64,000 nucleotides of DNA from Prevotella sp. (GTDB lineage: Bacteria > Bacteroidota > Bacteroidia > Bacteroidales > Dysgonomonadaceae), in assembly GCA_031285905.1 (NCBI GenBank), contig JAITVH010000048.1, forward strand, positions 62,001 through 126,000, read 5' to 3'. The number at the start of each line of letters is the position of its first letter. Positions within the stretch are counted from its first letter, which is position 1. The notes beneath the pieces are model-generated. The model had not been told where the DNA came from. It did not search any database and saw nothing but the letters and a program-made list of their open reading frames with translations. Below are positions 19,837 to 29,486 of the stretch, in pieces. The translations under genes were made by a program, and so were the position numbers.

Positions 19837-20946
19837 ATGTTGTTAAACTATTCACGACCGTTAGAGGTAGCAAGCCTGCTAAGAACTTTTGATGAGTTCC
19901 TGACAGAGAATTTGCCTACATGGGCGGTATTGGCAATCGAGTTTGTCCTGATAGGAATAGCTTTATTAGCTTTATATGCAGTATTGGCTTTGATACTCAT
20001 ATATGTAGAACGGAAAATTACCGGCTTTTTTCAAGCACGTTTGGGGCCGAATCGCGTTGGTAAATTCGGGATGATTCAGAGTGTTGCCGATATGATCAAA
20101 ATCCTGATCAAGGAAATTATTCATGTCAATAACTCAGACCGCTTCCTGTTCATTGTCGCTCCGTTTTTTATGATTGTCGCTTCCATGCTTACATTCGGGG
20201 CATTACCTTTCGGGGAAGGGCTACAGGCTGTTGATTTCAATATCGGTGTATTTTATGTGATAGCTGTTTCCTCACTGGGTATTATCGGAGTTTTGCTTGC
20301 CGGATGGTCAAGTAACAACAAATATTCGATGATCGGTGCTATGCGAAGCGGTGCGCAGTTTATCAGCTACGAGCTTTCTGCCGGATTTGCATTGATGACA
20401 ATGGTTGTGCTGTCAGGAACGATGAGTTTATCTGCAATTGTTAATCAACAGGCATATTGTTGGAATATCTTTAATGGACATATTCCCGCTCTTATAGCCT
20501 TTATTATATATTTAATATCAGGTCATGCCGAGACCAATCGCGGGCCTTTCGACTTACCGGAAGCCGAATCTGAATTAACAGCCGGATATCATACAGAATA
20601 TTCAGGGCTACAATTCGGATTTTTCTATTTGGCCGAGTATCTGAATATGTTTATCGTTGCAGGTATTGCTACCACTGTCTTTTTAGGCGGATGGATGCCT
20701 TTTCAGGTGGATGGATGGGATGGATTTAATCAGATTATGAATTATATTCCTTCTTATATATGGTTCTTCGGAAAGACCGGGTTTTTGATATTCTTAAGCT
20801 TATGGGTAAGATGGACATTCCCACGCTTGCGTATCGACCAGTTGTTGAACCTTGAGTGGAAATACTTACTACCAATTAATATGGTGAATATATTATTGAT
20901 GGTGATCGTGGTACTTGCCGGATTAACATTGGCTGATATATTTTAA
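19837..20946 (+). CDS. nuoH: NADH-quinone oxidoreductase subunit H
   Basis: [59 protein letters not shown]. Confidence 0.96.
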   Translation: MLLNYSRPLEVASLLRTFDEFLTENLPTWAVLAIEFVLIGIALLALYAVLALILIYVERKITGFFQARLGPNRVGKFGMIQSVADMIKILIKEIIHVNNSDRFLFIVAPFFMIVASMLTFGALPFGEGLQAVDFNIGVFYVIAVSSLGIIGVLLAGWSSNNKYSMIGAMRSGAQFISYELSAGFALMTMVVLSGTMSLSAIVNQQAYCWNIFNGHIPALIAFIIYLISGHAETNRGPFDLPEAESELTAGYHTEYSGLQFGFFYLAEYLNMFIVAGIATTVFLGGWMPFQVDGWDGFNQIMNYIPSYIWFFGKTGFLIFLSLWVRWTFPRLRIDQLLNLEWKYLLPINMVNILLMVIVVLAGLTLADIF

Positions 20947-20958
20947 TTTTTAGAGAAT

Positions 20959-21693
20959 ATGAGTTCAGTATCAGAATATTTTTCAGGTTTATTTGGAGGT
21001 ATAAAGTCGCTTGTCAAAGGATTGATAGTGACATGGAAAGAGCTTTGGACTAAGAAAGTGACGGAACAATACCCCGAAAACAGGGCGACGCTTGTTATTC
21101 CTGACCGTTTTCGAGGCGAATTGGTGATGCCTCACGATGAAAATAACGAACATGCTTGTACGGCATGTGGTATTTGCCAGATCAATTGTCCTAATGGAAC
21201 GATACAAGTCCTCTCTAAAACCATTGAGAGTGAAGACGGCAAGAAGAAAAAGATCCTTGACCGCCATATATACGACTTGGGTATGTGTACATTCTGTAAC
21301 TTGTGTGTAATCACTTGTCCACAAGATGCGATTGTATTTACCAATACATTCGAGAATGCGATATTTACACGTCGTAAATTGGTACAGCAGCTAAATCATG
21401 AAGGATCGAAACTTCGCGAAAAGAAAAAAGAACCGAAGCCCATCGTAAATAAGCCTGTAGCTAAAGCTGAAGAGGCGATTCATGGAGGTAATAGAACTGC
21501 TGAGGGAAAACCTGAAACTCCGATTGAACCAATTCCGTTGCAGGATACGAAAGGAGGGGAAGAGGTACTTCCTGATTTGGGTATAAAGAAGGATACAACT
21601 ACCAAGACTGTTCCTGCTTCTAAACCCGAAGTTAATCCGAGAGAGGTAGAAGAAGATAAAGAAGAAAAAGAAGAAAAAGAAGAAAAAGAATAA
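20959..21693 (+). CDS. nuoI: NADH-quinone oxidoreductase subunit I with acidic/Lys-rich C-terminal extension
   Basis: Two 4Fe4S motifs (CTACGICQINCP, CTFCNLCVITCP); tail ends EEDKEEKEEKEEKE. Confidence 0.93.
   Translation: MSSVSEYFSGLFGGIKSLVKGLIVTWKELWTKKVTEQYPENRATLVIPDRFRGELVMPHDENNEHACTACGICQINCPNGTIQVLSKTIESEDGKKKKILDRHIYDLGMCTFCNLCVITCPQDAIVFTNTFENAIFTRRKLVQQLNHEGSKLREKKKEPKPIVNKPVAKAEEAIHGGNRTAEGKPETPIEPIPLQDTKGGEEVLPDLGIKKDTTTKTVPASKPEVNPREVEEDKEEKEEKEEKE
21655..21693 (+). repeat. 9-nt tandem repeat (gaagaaaaa) at the nuoI 3' end
   Basis: gaagataaagaagaaaaagaagaaaaagaagaaaaagaataa. Confidence 0.8.
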
Positions 21694-21713
21694 TATACGA
21701 TAATCATCAGATT

Positions 21714-22217
21714 ATGGCAGAACAAATTATATTTTACATTTTAGCGGCGATCATCGTTTTCTGTTCTATTATGGCAGTTGCCACACAGAAAATTATTCGC
21801 TCGGCTACATTCCTGTTATTCGTATTGTTAGGTACAGCAGGTTTATATTTGCTACTTGACTATCACTTCCTGATGGGTGTCCAGATTGCGGTTTACGCGG
21901 GTGGAGTGATGGTGCTCTTCATTTTTGCTATCCTCCTCACTAATGAACCGGGGCGGAATGTGAAATTCGAGAAACCCGGCAGAATGTTTTTGGCAGGAGC
22001 TGCAGCTTTAGCCGGATTAGGCATTTGCGGACATATTATTTTCTATAATGTAAATAAGTTCTATACATATATCGTACAGCCTGAATTTGATATGAAAGAT
22101 GTAGGTATGGCGATGATGGGAACGGATAAGTATCAATATCTATTACCTTTCGAGGCTATCAGTATTTTACTGCTTGCCTGTATTATCGGAGGTATAATGA
22201 TTGCCAGAAAAAGATAA
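21714..22217 (+). CDS. nuoJ: NADH-quinone oxidoreductase subunit J
   Basis: VQIAVYAGGVMVLFIFAILLTN. Confidence 0.92.
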   Translation: MAEQIIFYILAAIIVFCSIMAVATQKIIRSATFLLFVLLGTAGLYLLLDYHFLMGVQIAVYAGGVMVLFIFAILLTNEPGRNVKFEKPGRMFLAGAAALAGLGICGHIIFYNVNKFYTYIVQPEFDMKDVGMAMMGTDKYQYLLPFEAISILLLACIIGGIMIARKR

Positions 22218-22233
22218 AAAGAAATAAAAAGCT

Positions 22234-22578
22234 ATGGTTGATTTCATAATAGATTTTTTATCAGGGCCGGTGCCGATCGAGGCATATCTAGCAATAAGCA
22301 CGATTATGTTCTTTGCAGGGGTTTACGGTTTTCTTTCCAGGAAGAATATGCTGATGGTATTGATTTCCATCGAATTGATGTTGAATGCAGCAGACCTTAA
22401 TTTCGTAGTGTTCAACCGTTATCTCTATCCGGGACAATTGGAAGGATTCTTCTTTACGCTGTTCGCTATAGGTATAGCCGCTGCCGAAACAGCTGTGGCG
22501 ATAGCTATTATCATCAATATATACCGCAATGTGAAGAGCATATATGTGGATGAGAATATAACAACAATGAAACATTAA
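22234..22578 (+). CDS. nuoK: NADH-quinone oxidoreductase subunit K
   Basis: NMLMVLISIELMLNAADLNFV; AAAETAVAIAIII. Confidence 0.93.
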   Translation: MVDFIIDFLSGPVPIEAYLAISTIMFFAGVYGFLSRKNMLMVLISIELMLNAADLNFVVFNRYLYPGQLEGFFFTLFAIGIAAAETAVAIAIIINIYRNVKSIYVDENITTMKH

Positions 22579-22599
22579 GCACGGAAATAGTTACAAGAT

Positions 22600-24543
22600 A
22601 TGGAACAAGCATTCAATTATTCTATACTCATACTTATCCTGCCGGCCATTATGTTCCTCATATTGGGCATAGGAGGCAAGTATATGAAGCCTGTAGTTGC
22701 CGGAACACTGGGAACTATCACTTTGACAATCATTGCCGTGCTGGCGTATATAACAGGGTATCAGTATTTCTTCGAACTTGGAAAGACTACTGAAGGTGCC
22801 TATCAGGCCATTACGGTATTTAATATGGAATGGCTGAGGTTTACCGATACCTTGTATATCAATCTGGGAATGTACCTCGATCCTATTTCGGTGATGATGC
22901 TGATTGTGATCACTACCGTTTCGCTGATGGTACATGTATATAGCCTTGGCTATATGAAAGGTGAAAAGGGATTTCAGCGTTATTACGCATTCCTTTCCCT
23001 GTTCAGTTTCTCCATGCTTGGGTTGGTTGTAGCTACCAATATATTCCAGATGTATATATTCTGGGAGCTTGTAGGGGTTTCGTCCTTCCTGCTTATCAGT
23101 TTCTATTATACAAAACCATCGGCCGTCGCTGCTTCTAAAAAAGCGTTTATCGTTACGCGGTTTGCCGATTTCTTTTTCCTTGTCGGAATATTACTATTAT
23201 CATATTTTTCAGGAACATTCGATTTTGCGACCATTACTGCGCAGGGAGCTCCATTTATAGCTACCATGCAAGGCTCTTCATTCCTAGGACTTTCAGTGAT
23301 GTCGTGGGCAATGCTGCTGATCTTTATGGGAGGTGCAGGTAAATCTGCCATGATGCCGTTTCATATTTGGCTACCCGATGCGATGGAAGGCCCTACGCCT
23401 GCTTCTGCTTTGATACATGCCGCTACGATGGTTGTGGCCGGAGTTTTCCTTGTTGCTCGTTTATTCCCGATCTATTTATTCGGCGCACCGGATATATTGA
23501 CTTTGATCGGTTGGATAGGGGCTATCACGGCTTTATTTGCTGCGGTGGTTGCCTGTACACAGACGGATATCAAACGCGTGCTGGCTTTCTCTACTATTTC
23601 GCAGATCGCATTCATGCTTACTGCGTTGGGTGTATCTCAGTTTGGAGGACATGACGGACTCGGATATATGGCCGGAATGTTCCATCTGTTCACGCATGCG
23701 TTCTTCAAAGCATTGCTGTTCTTAGGCGCAGGAGCTATCATACACGCTGTTCATAGCAATGAAATGGACGAAATGGGAGGATTAAGGAAATATATGCCGA
23801 TCACTTTTATTACATTCGGTATCGCATGGCTGGCTATTGCCGGTATTCCTCCGTTCTCAGGCTTCTTTAGTAAGGATGAAATACTCGCAGCAGCATATGA
23901 ACATAATATGGCTATCTATATTATATTATCCATTGCAGCCGGATTGACGGCGTTCTATATGTCGCGTCTTTTCCTTCGTATATTCTTCTATGATAGCAAT
24001 AAACATTATCATCATAAGCCGCACGAAGCAAGTCCGGTGATGACTATTCCGTTAATAATACTTGCTGCGTTTGCATTCTTTGCGGGATTTGTTCCTTTCG
24101 GGAATTTTGTTACATCAGACTATCAACCTTACGATATCCATATCAACTGGCAAGTAGCTATAACCAGTGTGGTTATATCCCTTATTGGAATGGGTATCGC
24201 CTTTAAACTATACTATAAGAAAAATGATATACCTGATAAGATTACAAACGGTATCAGCACTTTCTACAAATGGGCTTACCATAAGTTCTATTTTGATGAA
24301 CTGTGGCTGTTTGTTACCCGTAAGATCATATTCCAACGTATCTCTAAGCCAATAGCATGGTTTGATAAGAAATATGTGGATGGGTTTATGGATTCGCTGG
24401 CTTATGTTACACAGGCGGCATCGAGGTCTATCAAGAACTTCCAATCAGGATATATACAACAATATGCATTGGCTTATCTGGTTGGCGCATTGATTCTGGT
24501 TGTCGGATTTTGTGGGTGGGTGATCTGTTTTGTTTGTATGTAA
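22600..24543 (+). CDS. nuoL: NADH-quinone oxidoreductase subunit L
   Basis: FWELVGVSSFLLISFYYTKPSA, PFHIWLPDAMEGPTPASALIHAATMV. Confidence 0.95.
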   Translation: MEQAFNYSILILILPAIMFLILGIGGKYMKPVVAGTLGTITLTIIAVLAYITGYQYFFELGKTTEGAYQAITVFNMEWLRFTDTLYINLGMYLDPISVMMLIVITTVSLMVHVYSLGYMKGEKGFQRYYAFLSLFSFSMLGLVVATNIFQMYIFWELVGVSSFLLISFYYTKPSAVAASKKAFIVTRFADFFFLVGILLLSYFSGTFDFATITAQGAPFIATMQGSSFLGLSVMSWAMLLIFMGGAGKSAMMPFHIWLPDAMEGPTPASALIHAATMVVAGVFLVARLFPIYLFGAPDILTLIGWIGAITALFAAVVACTQTDIKRVLAFSTISQIAFMLTALGVSQFGGHDGLGYMAGMFHLFTHAFFKALLFLGAGAIIHAVHSNEMDEMGGLRKYMPITFITFGIAWLAIAGIPPFSGFFSKDEILAAAYEHNMAIYIILSIAAGLTAFYMSRLFLRIFFYDSNKHYHHKPHEASPVMTIPLIILAAFAFFAGFVPFGNFVTSDYQPYDIHINWQVAITSVVISLIGMGIAFKLYYKKNDIPDKITNGISTFYKWAYHKFYFDELWLFVTRKIIFQRISKPIAWFDKKYVDGFMDSLAYVTQAASRSIKNFQSGYIQQYALAYLVGALILVVGFCGWVICFVCM

Positions 24544-24544
24544 T

Positions 24545-24651
24545 AATTAGCTGTTAGCTGATAGCCTTTAGCTGTTAGTTGGCAGGGGATGAAATAAAAA
24601 ACAAGTTTTAAAAAGCTAATAGCTACGAGCTAAAGGCTAAAAGCTAACAAA
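24545..24651. repeat. Inverted array of TAGCTGTTAGC-type repeat between nuoL and nuoM
   Basis: ttagctgttagctgatagcctttagctgttagtt opposed by gctaatagctacgagctaaaggctaaaagctaac; related strings near 34340, 34470-34500 and 34690. Confidence 0.7.
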
Positions 24652-24652
24652 T

Positions 24653-26131
24653 ATGAATATTCTTTCATTATTTATTCTGGTACCTGTTGTGATGTTGCTG
24701 GCATTTATACCCTGCCGCAATATCAGGCAAGTGCGCACCGTGGGAGTAATCGGTGCTGTAATAGAAGTAGCATTGGCATTGGTACTGCTGTTCATGTTCT
24801 ATCAGGAACGTAGTGGCGGGAATACGGCAGAAATGCTGTTTACTTTCGATGCTGTCTGGTTCAAATCATTGAATATCCATTACGCAATAGGTGCGGATGG
24901 TATATCGGTATTGATGATTTTACTGACTTCCATTATCATATTCACAGGAACGTTTGCATCATGGAATATGAATCCTTTGCCAAAAGATTTTTTTATGTGG
25001 CTTACTCTACTCTCGATAGGCGTATATGGATTCTTTATCTCGCTGGATATGTTTACCATGTTCTTTTTCTATGAGATTGCATTGATTCCGATGTACCTCC
25101 TGATAGGAATATGGGGTACCGGACGAAAAGAATATTCGGCAATGAAACTGACGCTAATGTTGATGGGAGGATCAGCTTTCCTATTTGTTGGCATACTTGG
25201 TATCTATTTTAATTCATCCGTTATAGGAGAATATACCTTTAACATGCTTGAGGTAGCACGAAATGCAGCTATTCCTCTATCAGCGCAATATTGGATATTC
25301 CCGCTGACTTTTGTCGGATTTGGTGTTCTGGGAGCTTTATTCCCGTTTCATACATGGTCGCCTGATGGTCATGCGTCTGCACCTACAGCCGTATCGATGC
25401 TTCATGCCGGAGTATTGATGAAACTGGGGGGATATGGATGTTTCCGCATAGCTATGCGTTTGATGCCTGAAGCTGCTGATGAATTGTCGTGGATATTTAT
25501 TATACTGACAGGTATAAGCGTAATTTATGGAGCATTGGGAGCAATATCCCAGACTGACCTGAAATATATCAATGCCTATTCATCTGTGAGCCACTGCGGA
25601 CTTGTATTATTCGCCATACTGATGTGGAACCAGACCGCGATGACAGGGGCAGTAATGCAAATGATCTCTCACGGATTGATGACAGCCCTTTTCTTTGCCC
25701 TGATAGGTATGATCTATGGCCGCACGCATACTCGTGATATCCGCGAAATGGGTGGATTGATGAAAATAATGCCATTCCTTAGCGTATGTTATGTTATTGC
25801 AGGTCTGGCTTCACTGGGATTACCGGGATTAAGTGGATTCGTAGCTGAAATGACGATCTTCTTCGGAGCATTTGAACATAATGATCTATTTCACCGTGTA
25901 TTTACTATTATAGCTGTCTCGTCCATTGTGGTAACGGCTGTTTATATATTGAAAGTTGTGGGCAAGATCCTTTTCGGACCTGTGCAGGATCCCCACCATC
26001 TCGAATTAACAGATGCTGTATGGCATGAAAAAATAGCAACAGTAGGATTGATTATTTGTGTGGCAGGTATGGGACTATTCCCGGGATGGATATCAAACCT
26101 GATTTCAGCAAGTTTAGGATTTTTACAATAA
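24653..26131 (+). CDS. nuoM: NADH-quinone oxidoreductase subunit M
   Basis: FFFYEIALIPMYLLIGIWG, PFHTWSPDGHASAPTAVSMLHAGVLMKLGGYG. Confidence 0.95.
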   Translation: MNILSLFILVPVVMLLAFIPCRNIRQVRTVGVIGAVIEVALALVLLFMFYQERSGGNTAEMLFTFDAVWFKSLNIHYAIGADGISVLMILLTSIIIFTGTFASWNMNPLPKDFFMWLTLLSIGVYGFFISLDMFTMFFFYEIALIPMYLLIGIWGTGRKEYSAMKLTLMLMGGSAFLFVGILGIYFNSSVIGEYTFNMLEVARNAAIPLSAQYWIFPLTFVGFGVLGALFPFHTWSPDGHASAPTAVSMLHAGVLMKLGGYGCFRIAMRLMPEAADELSWIFIILTGISVIYGALGAISQTDLKYINAYSSVSHCGLVLFAILMWNQTAMTGAVMQMISHGLMTALFFALIGMIYGRTHTRDIREMGGLMKIMPFLSVCYVIAGLASLGLPGLSGFVAEMTIFFGAFEHNDLFHRVFTIIAVSSIVVTAVYILKVVGKILFGPVQDPHHLELTDAVWHEKIATVGLIICVAGMGLFPGWISNLISASLGFLQ

Positions 26132-26147
26132 AAAATAAGATATAGAA

Positions 26148-27572
26148 ATGGATTTGAGTAATTATTTGTTGATGAAGCATGAATTATCACTGATTGTGGT
26201 ATTCCTCTTACTTATTATTTATGATTTGTTTGCTTCAGACAGCGCGAAAAAATATTATTTCCCCGTAGCATGTACTATTTTTCTGGCACATACTGTCATT
26301 TGTTTCTTTTTCAAAGATAATGGAAGTTCGTTTGCCGGAATGTATGTGACAGGGCCTGCATATCTTACTATCAAAAACGTTCTTAATATAGGAGTTTTTC
26401 TTATTCTCTTACAAGCAAATTCGTGGCTGAAGAAACCGGATTCTATTCTAAAGAGAGGAGAATATTTTATGCTGACAATACTTACTCTGCTGGGTATGTA
26501 TCTCATGATTTCAGCCGGAAATTTTCTTTTATTCTATATCGGCTTAGAAACTGCATCATTGCCAATCGCAGCATTGGTGGCTTTCGACAAATACAGGCAT
26601 GAATCGGCCGAAGCCGGAGCAAAATATATTTTCAATGCAATATTTTCATCGGCTTTGATGCTATTCGGATTATCATTCCTTTACGGAGCATGCGGAACGC
26701 TTTACTATCTGGATATAGCTACTGCTATCTATTCTACTCCGATGGTAATTATGGCAATGGTATTTGTATTGGCAGGATTATTCTTTAAGATATCACTTGT
26801 GCCGTTTCATCTTTGGGCTCCTGATACCTATCAGGGAGCGCCAACAAATGTAACGCTCTACTTATCTACAATATCAAAAGGAGCAGCCGTTTTTGCCCTG
26901 ATGGTGATTATGTATAAAGTTTTCCCGGTATTGGCAGATACATGGAAGAATATCCTTTGGATAATTATATTGGTGACAATAACGATCGGTAACTTATTTG
27001 CCCTTCGCCAGAAAAATATGAAACGTTTCCTTGCTTTTTCTTCTATCTCACAGGCAGGATATATTATGCTAAGTGTATTTACAGGTACAGCTGAAGGGAT
27101 GGCGGGTACTATCTATTATGTATTTGTTTATGTATTCTCTAACCTTGCTGCATTCGGCGTTATATCTGCTATTGAAGATAAGACAGGCAAAGTGAATATG
27201 GATGATTATAACGGTTTATATCTGACAAATCCCAAGTTGGCACTTATTATGATGATAGCCGTATTCTCATTGGGAGGGATACCGTTTGCTGCCGGATTTT
27301 TCAGTAAGTTGTTTGTATTTAAGGCAGCAATGTCGCAAGGACAGGTGCTATTAGTATTTCTGGCATTTCTGAACACAGTAATTGCCCTATACTACTATTT
27401 GTTGGTAGTGAAAGCAATGTTTATCAATAAAAATAACAATCCTATCGAACCGCTTAAGACTGACGGGTATTTAAAGACCTCATTAATAGTATCTATGATT
27501 GGTATTTTTGTAGTCGGTATGATTAGCTGTTTCTATGAATATATCAGTAGTGTGAGCTTTGGAATATATTAA
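26148..27572 (+). CDS. nuoN: NADH-quinone oxidoreductase subunit N
   Basis: YIGLETASLPIAALVAF, PFHLWAPDTYQGAPTNVTLYLSTISKGAA. Confidence 0.95.
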   Translation: MDLSNYLLMKHELSLIVVFLLLIIYDLFASDSAKKYYFPVACTIFLAHTVICFFFKDNGSSFAGMYVTGPAYLTIKNVLNIGVFLILLQANSWLKKPDSILKRGEYFMLTILTLLGMYLMISAGNFLLFYIGLETASLPIAALVAFDKYRHESAEAGAKYIFNAIFSSALMLFGLSFLYGACGTLYYLDIATAIYSTPMVIMAMVFVLAGLFFKISLVPFHLWAPDTYQGAPTNVTLYLSTISKGAAVFALMVIMYKVFPVLADTWKNILWIIILVTITIGNLFALRQKNMKRFLAFSSISQAGYIMLSVFTGTAEGMAGTIYYVFVYVFSNLAAFGVISAIEDKTGKVNMDDYNGLYLTNPKLALIMMIAVFSLGGIPFAAGFFSKLFVFKAAMSQGQVLLVFLAFLNTVIALYYYLLVVKAMFINKNNNPIEPLKTDGYLKTSLIVSMIGIFVVGMISCFYEYISSVSFGIY

Positions 27573-27589
27573 ATAATATTAAATCATAA

Positions 27590-27635
27590 AAAAACTTCGA
27601 CAGAAGCTTTATCTTTGGGCTTCTGTCGAAGTTTT
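27590..27635 (+). terminator. Intrinsic terminator after nuoN
   Basis: aaaacttcgacagaagc ... gcttctgtcgaagtttt. Confidence 0.85.
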
Positions 27636-27662
27636 ATATTAAAACAACAACAATAAATATCT

Positions 27663-28379
27663 ATGAATTTATTTGTTTTACTCCAAGCCCAGATTGATTC
27701 GTCAATGTTTCAAGGAAGTCAAATAGTACAAACAGCCCCGGAGGAGAGTTATTTAAGTCTGGTAATGAAAGGTGGCTGGATTTTGCTTCCTATATTTCTT
27801 CTATCTCTTCTTGCTATTTATGTTATTATAAATAAGTGGTTGGTAATTAATCGGCTGGGTAAGAAAGACTCGGTCTGGATGTCCCGTGTGATAGAACTGG
27901 TATCTGAAGGCAAGATCGAAAAAGCGTTGAAATTCTGTGTAGAGCGTCCTTATGCATCTGCAAAGGTAATCGCCGCCGGACTGAAAGAGTTTGACAAAGA
28001 GGATATCGAAATACAGGAAGCAATGGAGATAGAAGCCCGCCAGCAGGTAAGTATTCTTGAAGACCAGATGAACTGGCTGGGAATTACGGCATCTATCGCT
28101 CCTATGTTAGGATTCTTGGGAACGATATTCGGAGTAATAAAGATATTTTATGACATAGCCAGAACTAATGATTTGGCGATAGATACTATTTCTACAGGTC
28201 TTTACCAAAAAATGATATGCTCGGGAGCCGGTTTGTTAGTCGGTATTATTGCATATTCGGGTTATTATTTGTTAAATGGACGTATCGATAAAGTTGTTGT
28301 AAATATAGAAAAGGAATCAAACGAAATACTGAAAGCCATTCGTGCCTATAAACGAGGAAAAGTAGGAGAAGGGGCATAA
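27663..28379 (+). CDS. MotA/TolQ/ExbB proton channel family protein
   Basis: TM topology and PMLGFLGTIFGVIKIFYDI; GAGLLVGIIAYSGYYLL. Confidence 0.9.
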   Translation: MNLFVLLQAQIDSSMFQGSQIVQTAPEESYLSLVMKGGWILLPIFLLSLLAIYVIINKWLVINRLGKKDSVWMSRVIELVSEGKIEKALKFCVERPYASAKVIAAGLKEFDKEDIEIQEAMEIEARQQVSILEDQMNWLGITASIAPMLGFLGTIFGVIKIFYDIARTNDLAIDTISTGLYQKMICSGAGLLVGIIAYSGYYLLNGRIDKVVVNIEKESNEILKAIRAYKRGKVGEGA

Positions 28380-28405
28380 GCCAAATAGATACGGGAGAGA
28401 AAAAT

Positions 28406-28816
28406 ATGAAAATAGAACGTAGGAAATTAAGGACGGCTGAAGTCTATACGGCTTCGTTGAATGATATAATGTTCTTTCTGTTGCTGTTCTTCTTAATTAT
28501 ATCCACAATGGTAACACCTGCCGCTATAAGGGTGTTATTGCCTAATGCATCTACTTCCGAACAAGTGGTGACAAAGAAAAATATACATCTTGTAATAACC
28601 CAGGACTTACGTTATTATATAAATGATAAAGAGATAGCAAAAATTGATATTGAGCCCGAATTAGCAGCTATTTTAGCAACTAAAACTGAAAATGAGGAGA
28701 TGAATGTTTTGTTGCAGGCAGACCGGTCATTAAGTCTACAAGATGTAGTAGATGTAATTGATATTGGTAACAAATTACGGGTGAAAATGGTTCTTTTTAC
28801 ACAGAAACCCGATTAA
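28406..28816 (+). CDS. ExbD/TolR family protein
   Basis: YTASLNDIMFFLLLFFLIISTMV TM Asp and periplasmic domain VLLQADRSLSLQDVVDVID. Confidence 0.88.
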   Translation: MKIERRKLRTAEVYTASLNDIMFFLLLFFLIISTMVTPAAIRVLLPNASTSEQVVTKKNIHLVITQDLRYYINDKEIAKIDIEPELAAILATKTENEEMNVLLQADRSLSLQDVVDVIDIGNKLRVKMVLFTQKPD

Positions 28817-28933
28817 AATTCTGTTAAACCGGATTCTTGTTGTTTCTCAATAACAGAAATAACTGATAAAATTCTATAAGACGCATGCAGCATTTCTACA
28901 AACGATGCGTCTATAAATTGAAGCTTAGCCTAT

Positions 28934-29482
28934 ATGAATGAACTGCAAATTTTAGCAGGCTGTAAGGAACAAAAGCGGGAAGCTCAAAAAATGCTATACG
29001 ACAAGTATGCTCGTAAGATGTATAGCATTTGCTTGCGTTATTGTTCTGATGCAGATTCCGCTCAGGATTTGTTGCAGGATGGATTCATGAAAGTCTTTGC
29101 TAACATAAGTTCCTTTCAGGAGAAGGGTTCGTTTGAAGGCTGGCTTAAGCGGATATTTATTAACTTGGCTTTAGAAAACTTACGAAAAAAGAAGAATGTA
29201 ATTCAGACTTCTGATGATGTTCAGAACATTCCTGATGTAGTGGACGACTCTACAGAGGACGAAGAAATGTATAAAATCTCAGAGGATGAATTATTAAAGA
29301 TGATACAAGAACTACCTCAAGGCTATGCAACAGTATTCAATTTATATGCTATAGAAGATTATTCACATAAGGAGATCGCAGAATTACTAGGGATAAACGA
29401 AAGTACTTCACGTTCTCAATATGTGCGGGCAAGGCAACTCTTGCAGGCAAAGGTGAAACAATATATAAAAGAAAGGTCATAG
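28934..29482 (+). CDS. ECF-type RNA polymerase sigma factor
   Basis: DADSAQDLLQDGFMKVF; YSHKEIAELLGINESTSRSQYVRARQLL. Confidence 0.93.
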   Translation: MNELQILAGCKEQKREAQKMLYDKYARKMYSICLRYCSDADSAQDLLQDGFMKVFANISSFQEKGSFEGWLKRIFINLALENLRKKKNVIQTSDDVQNIPDVVDDSTEDEEMYKISEDELLKMIQELPQGYATVFNLYAIEDYSHKEIAELLGINESTSRSQYVRARQLLQAKVKQYIKERS

Positions 29483-29486
29483 TAAA

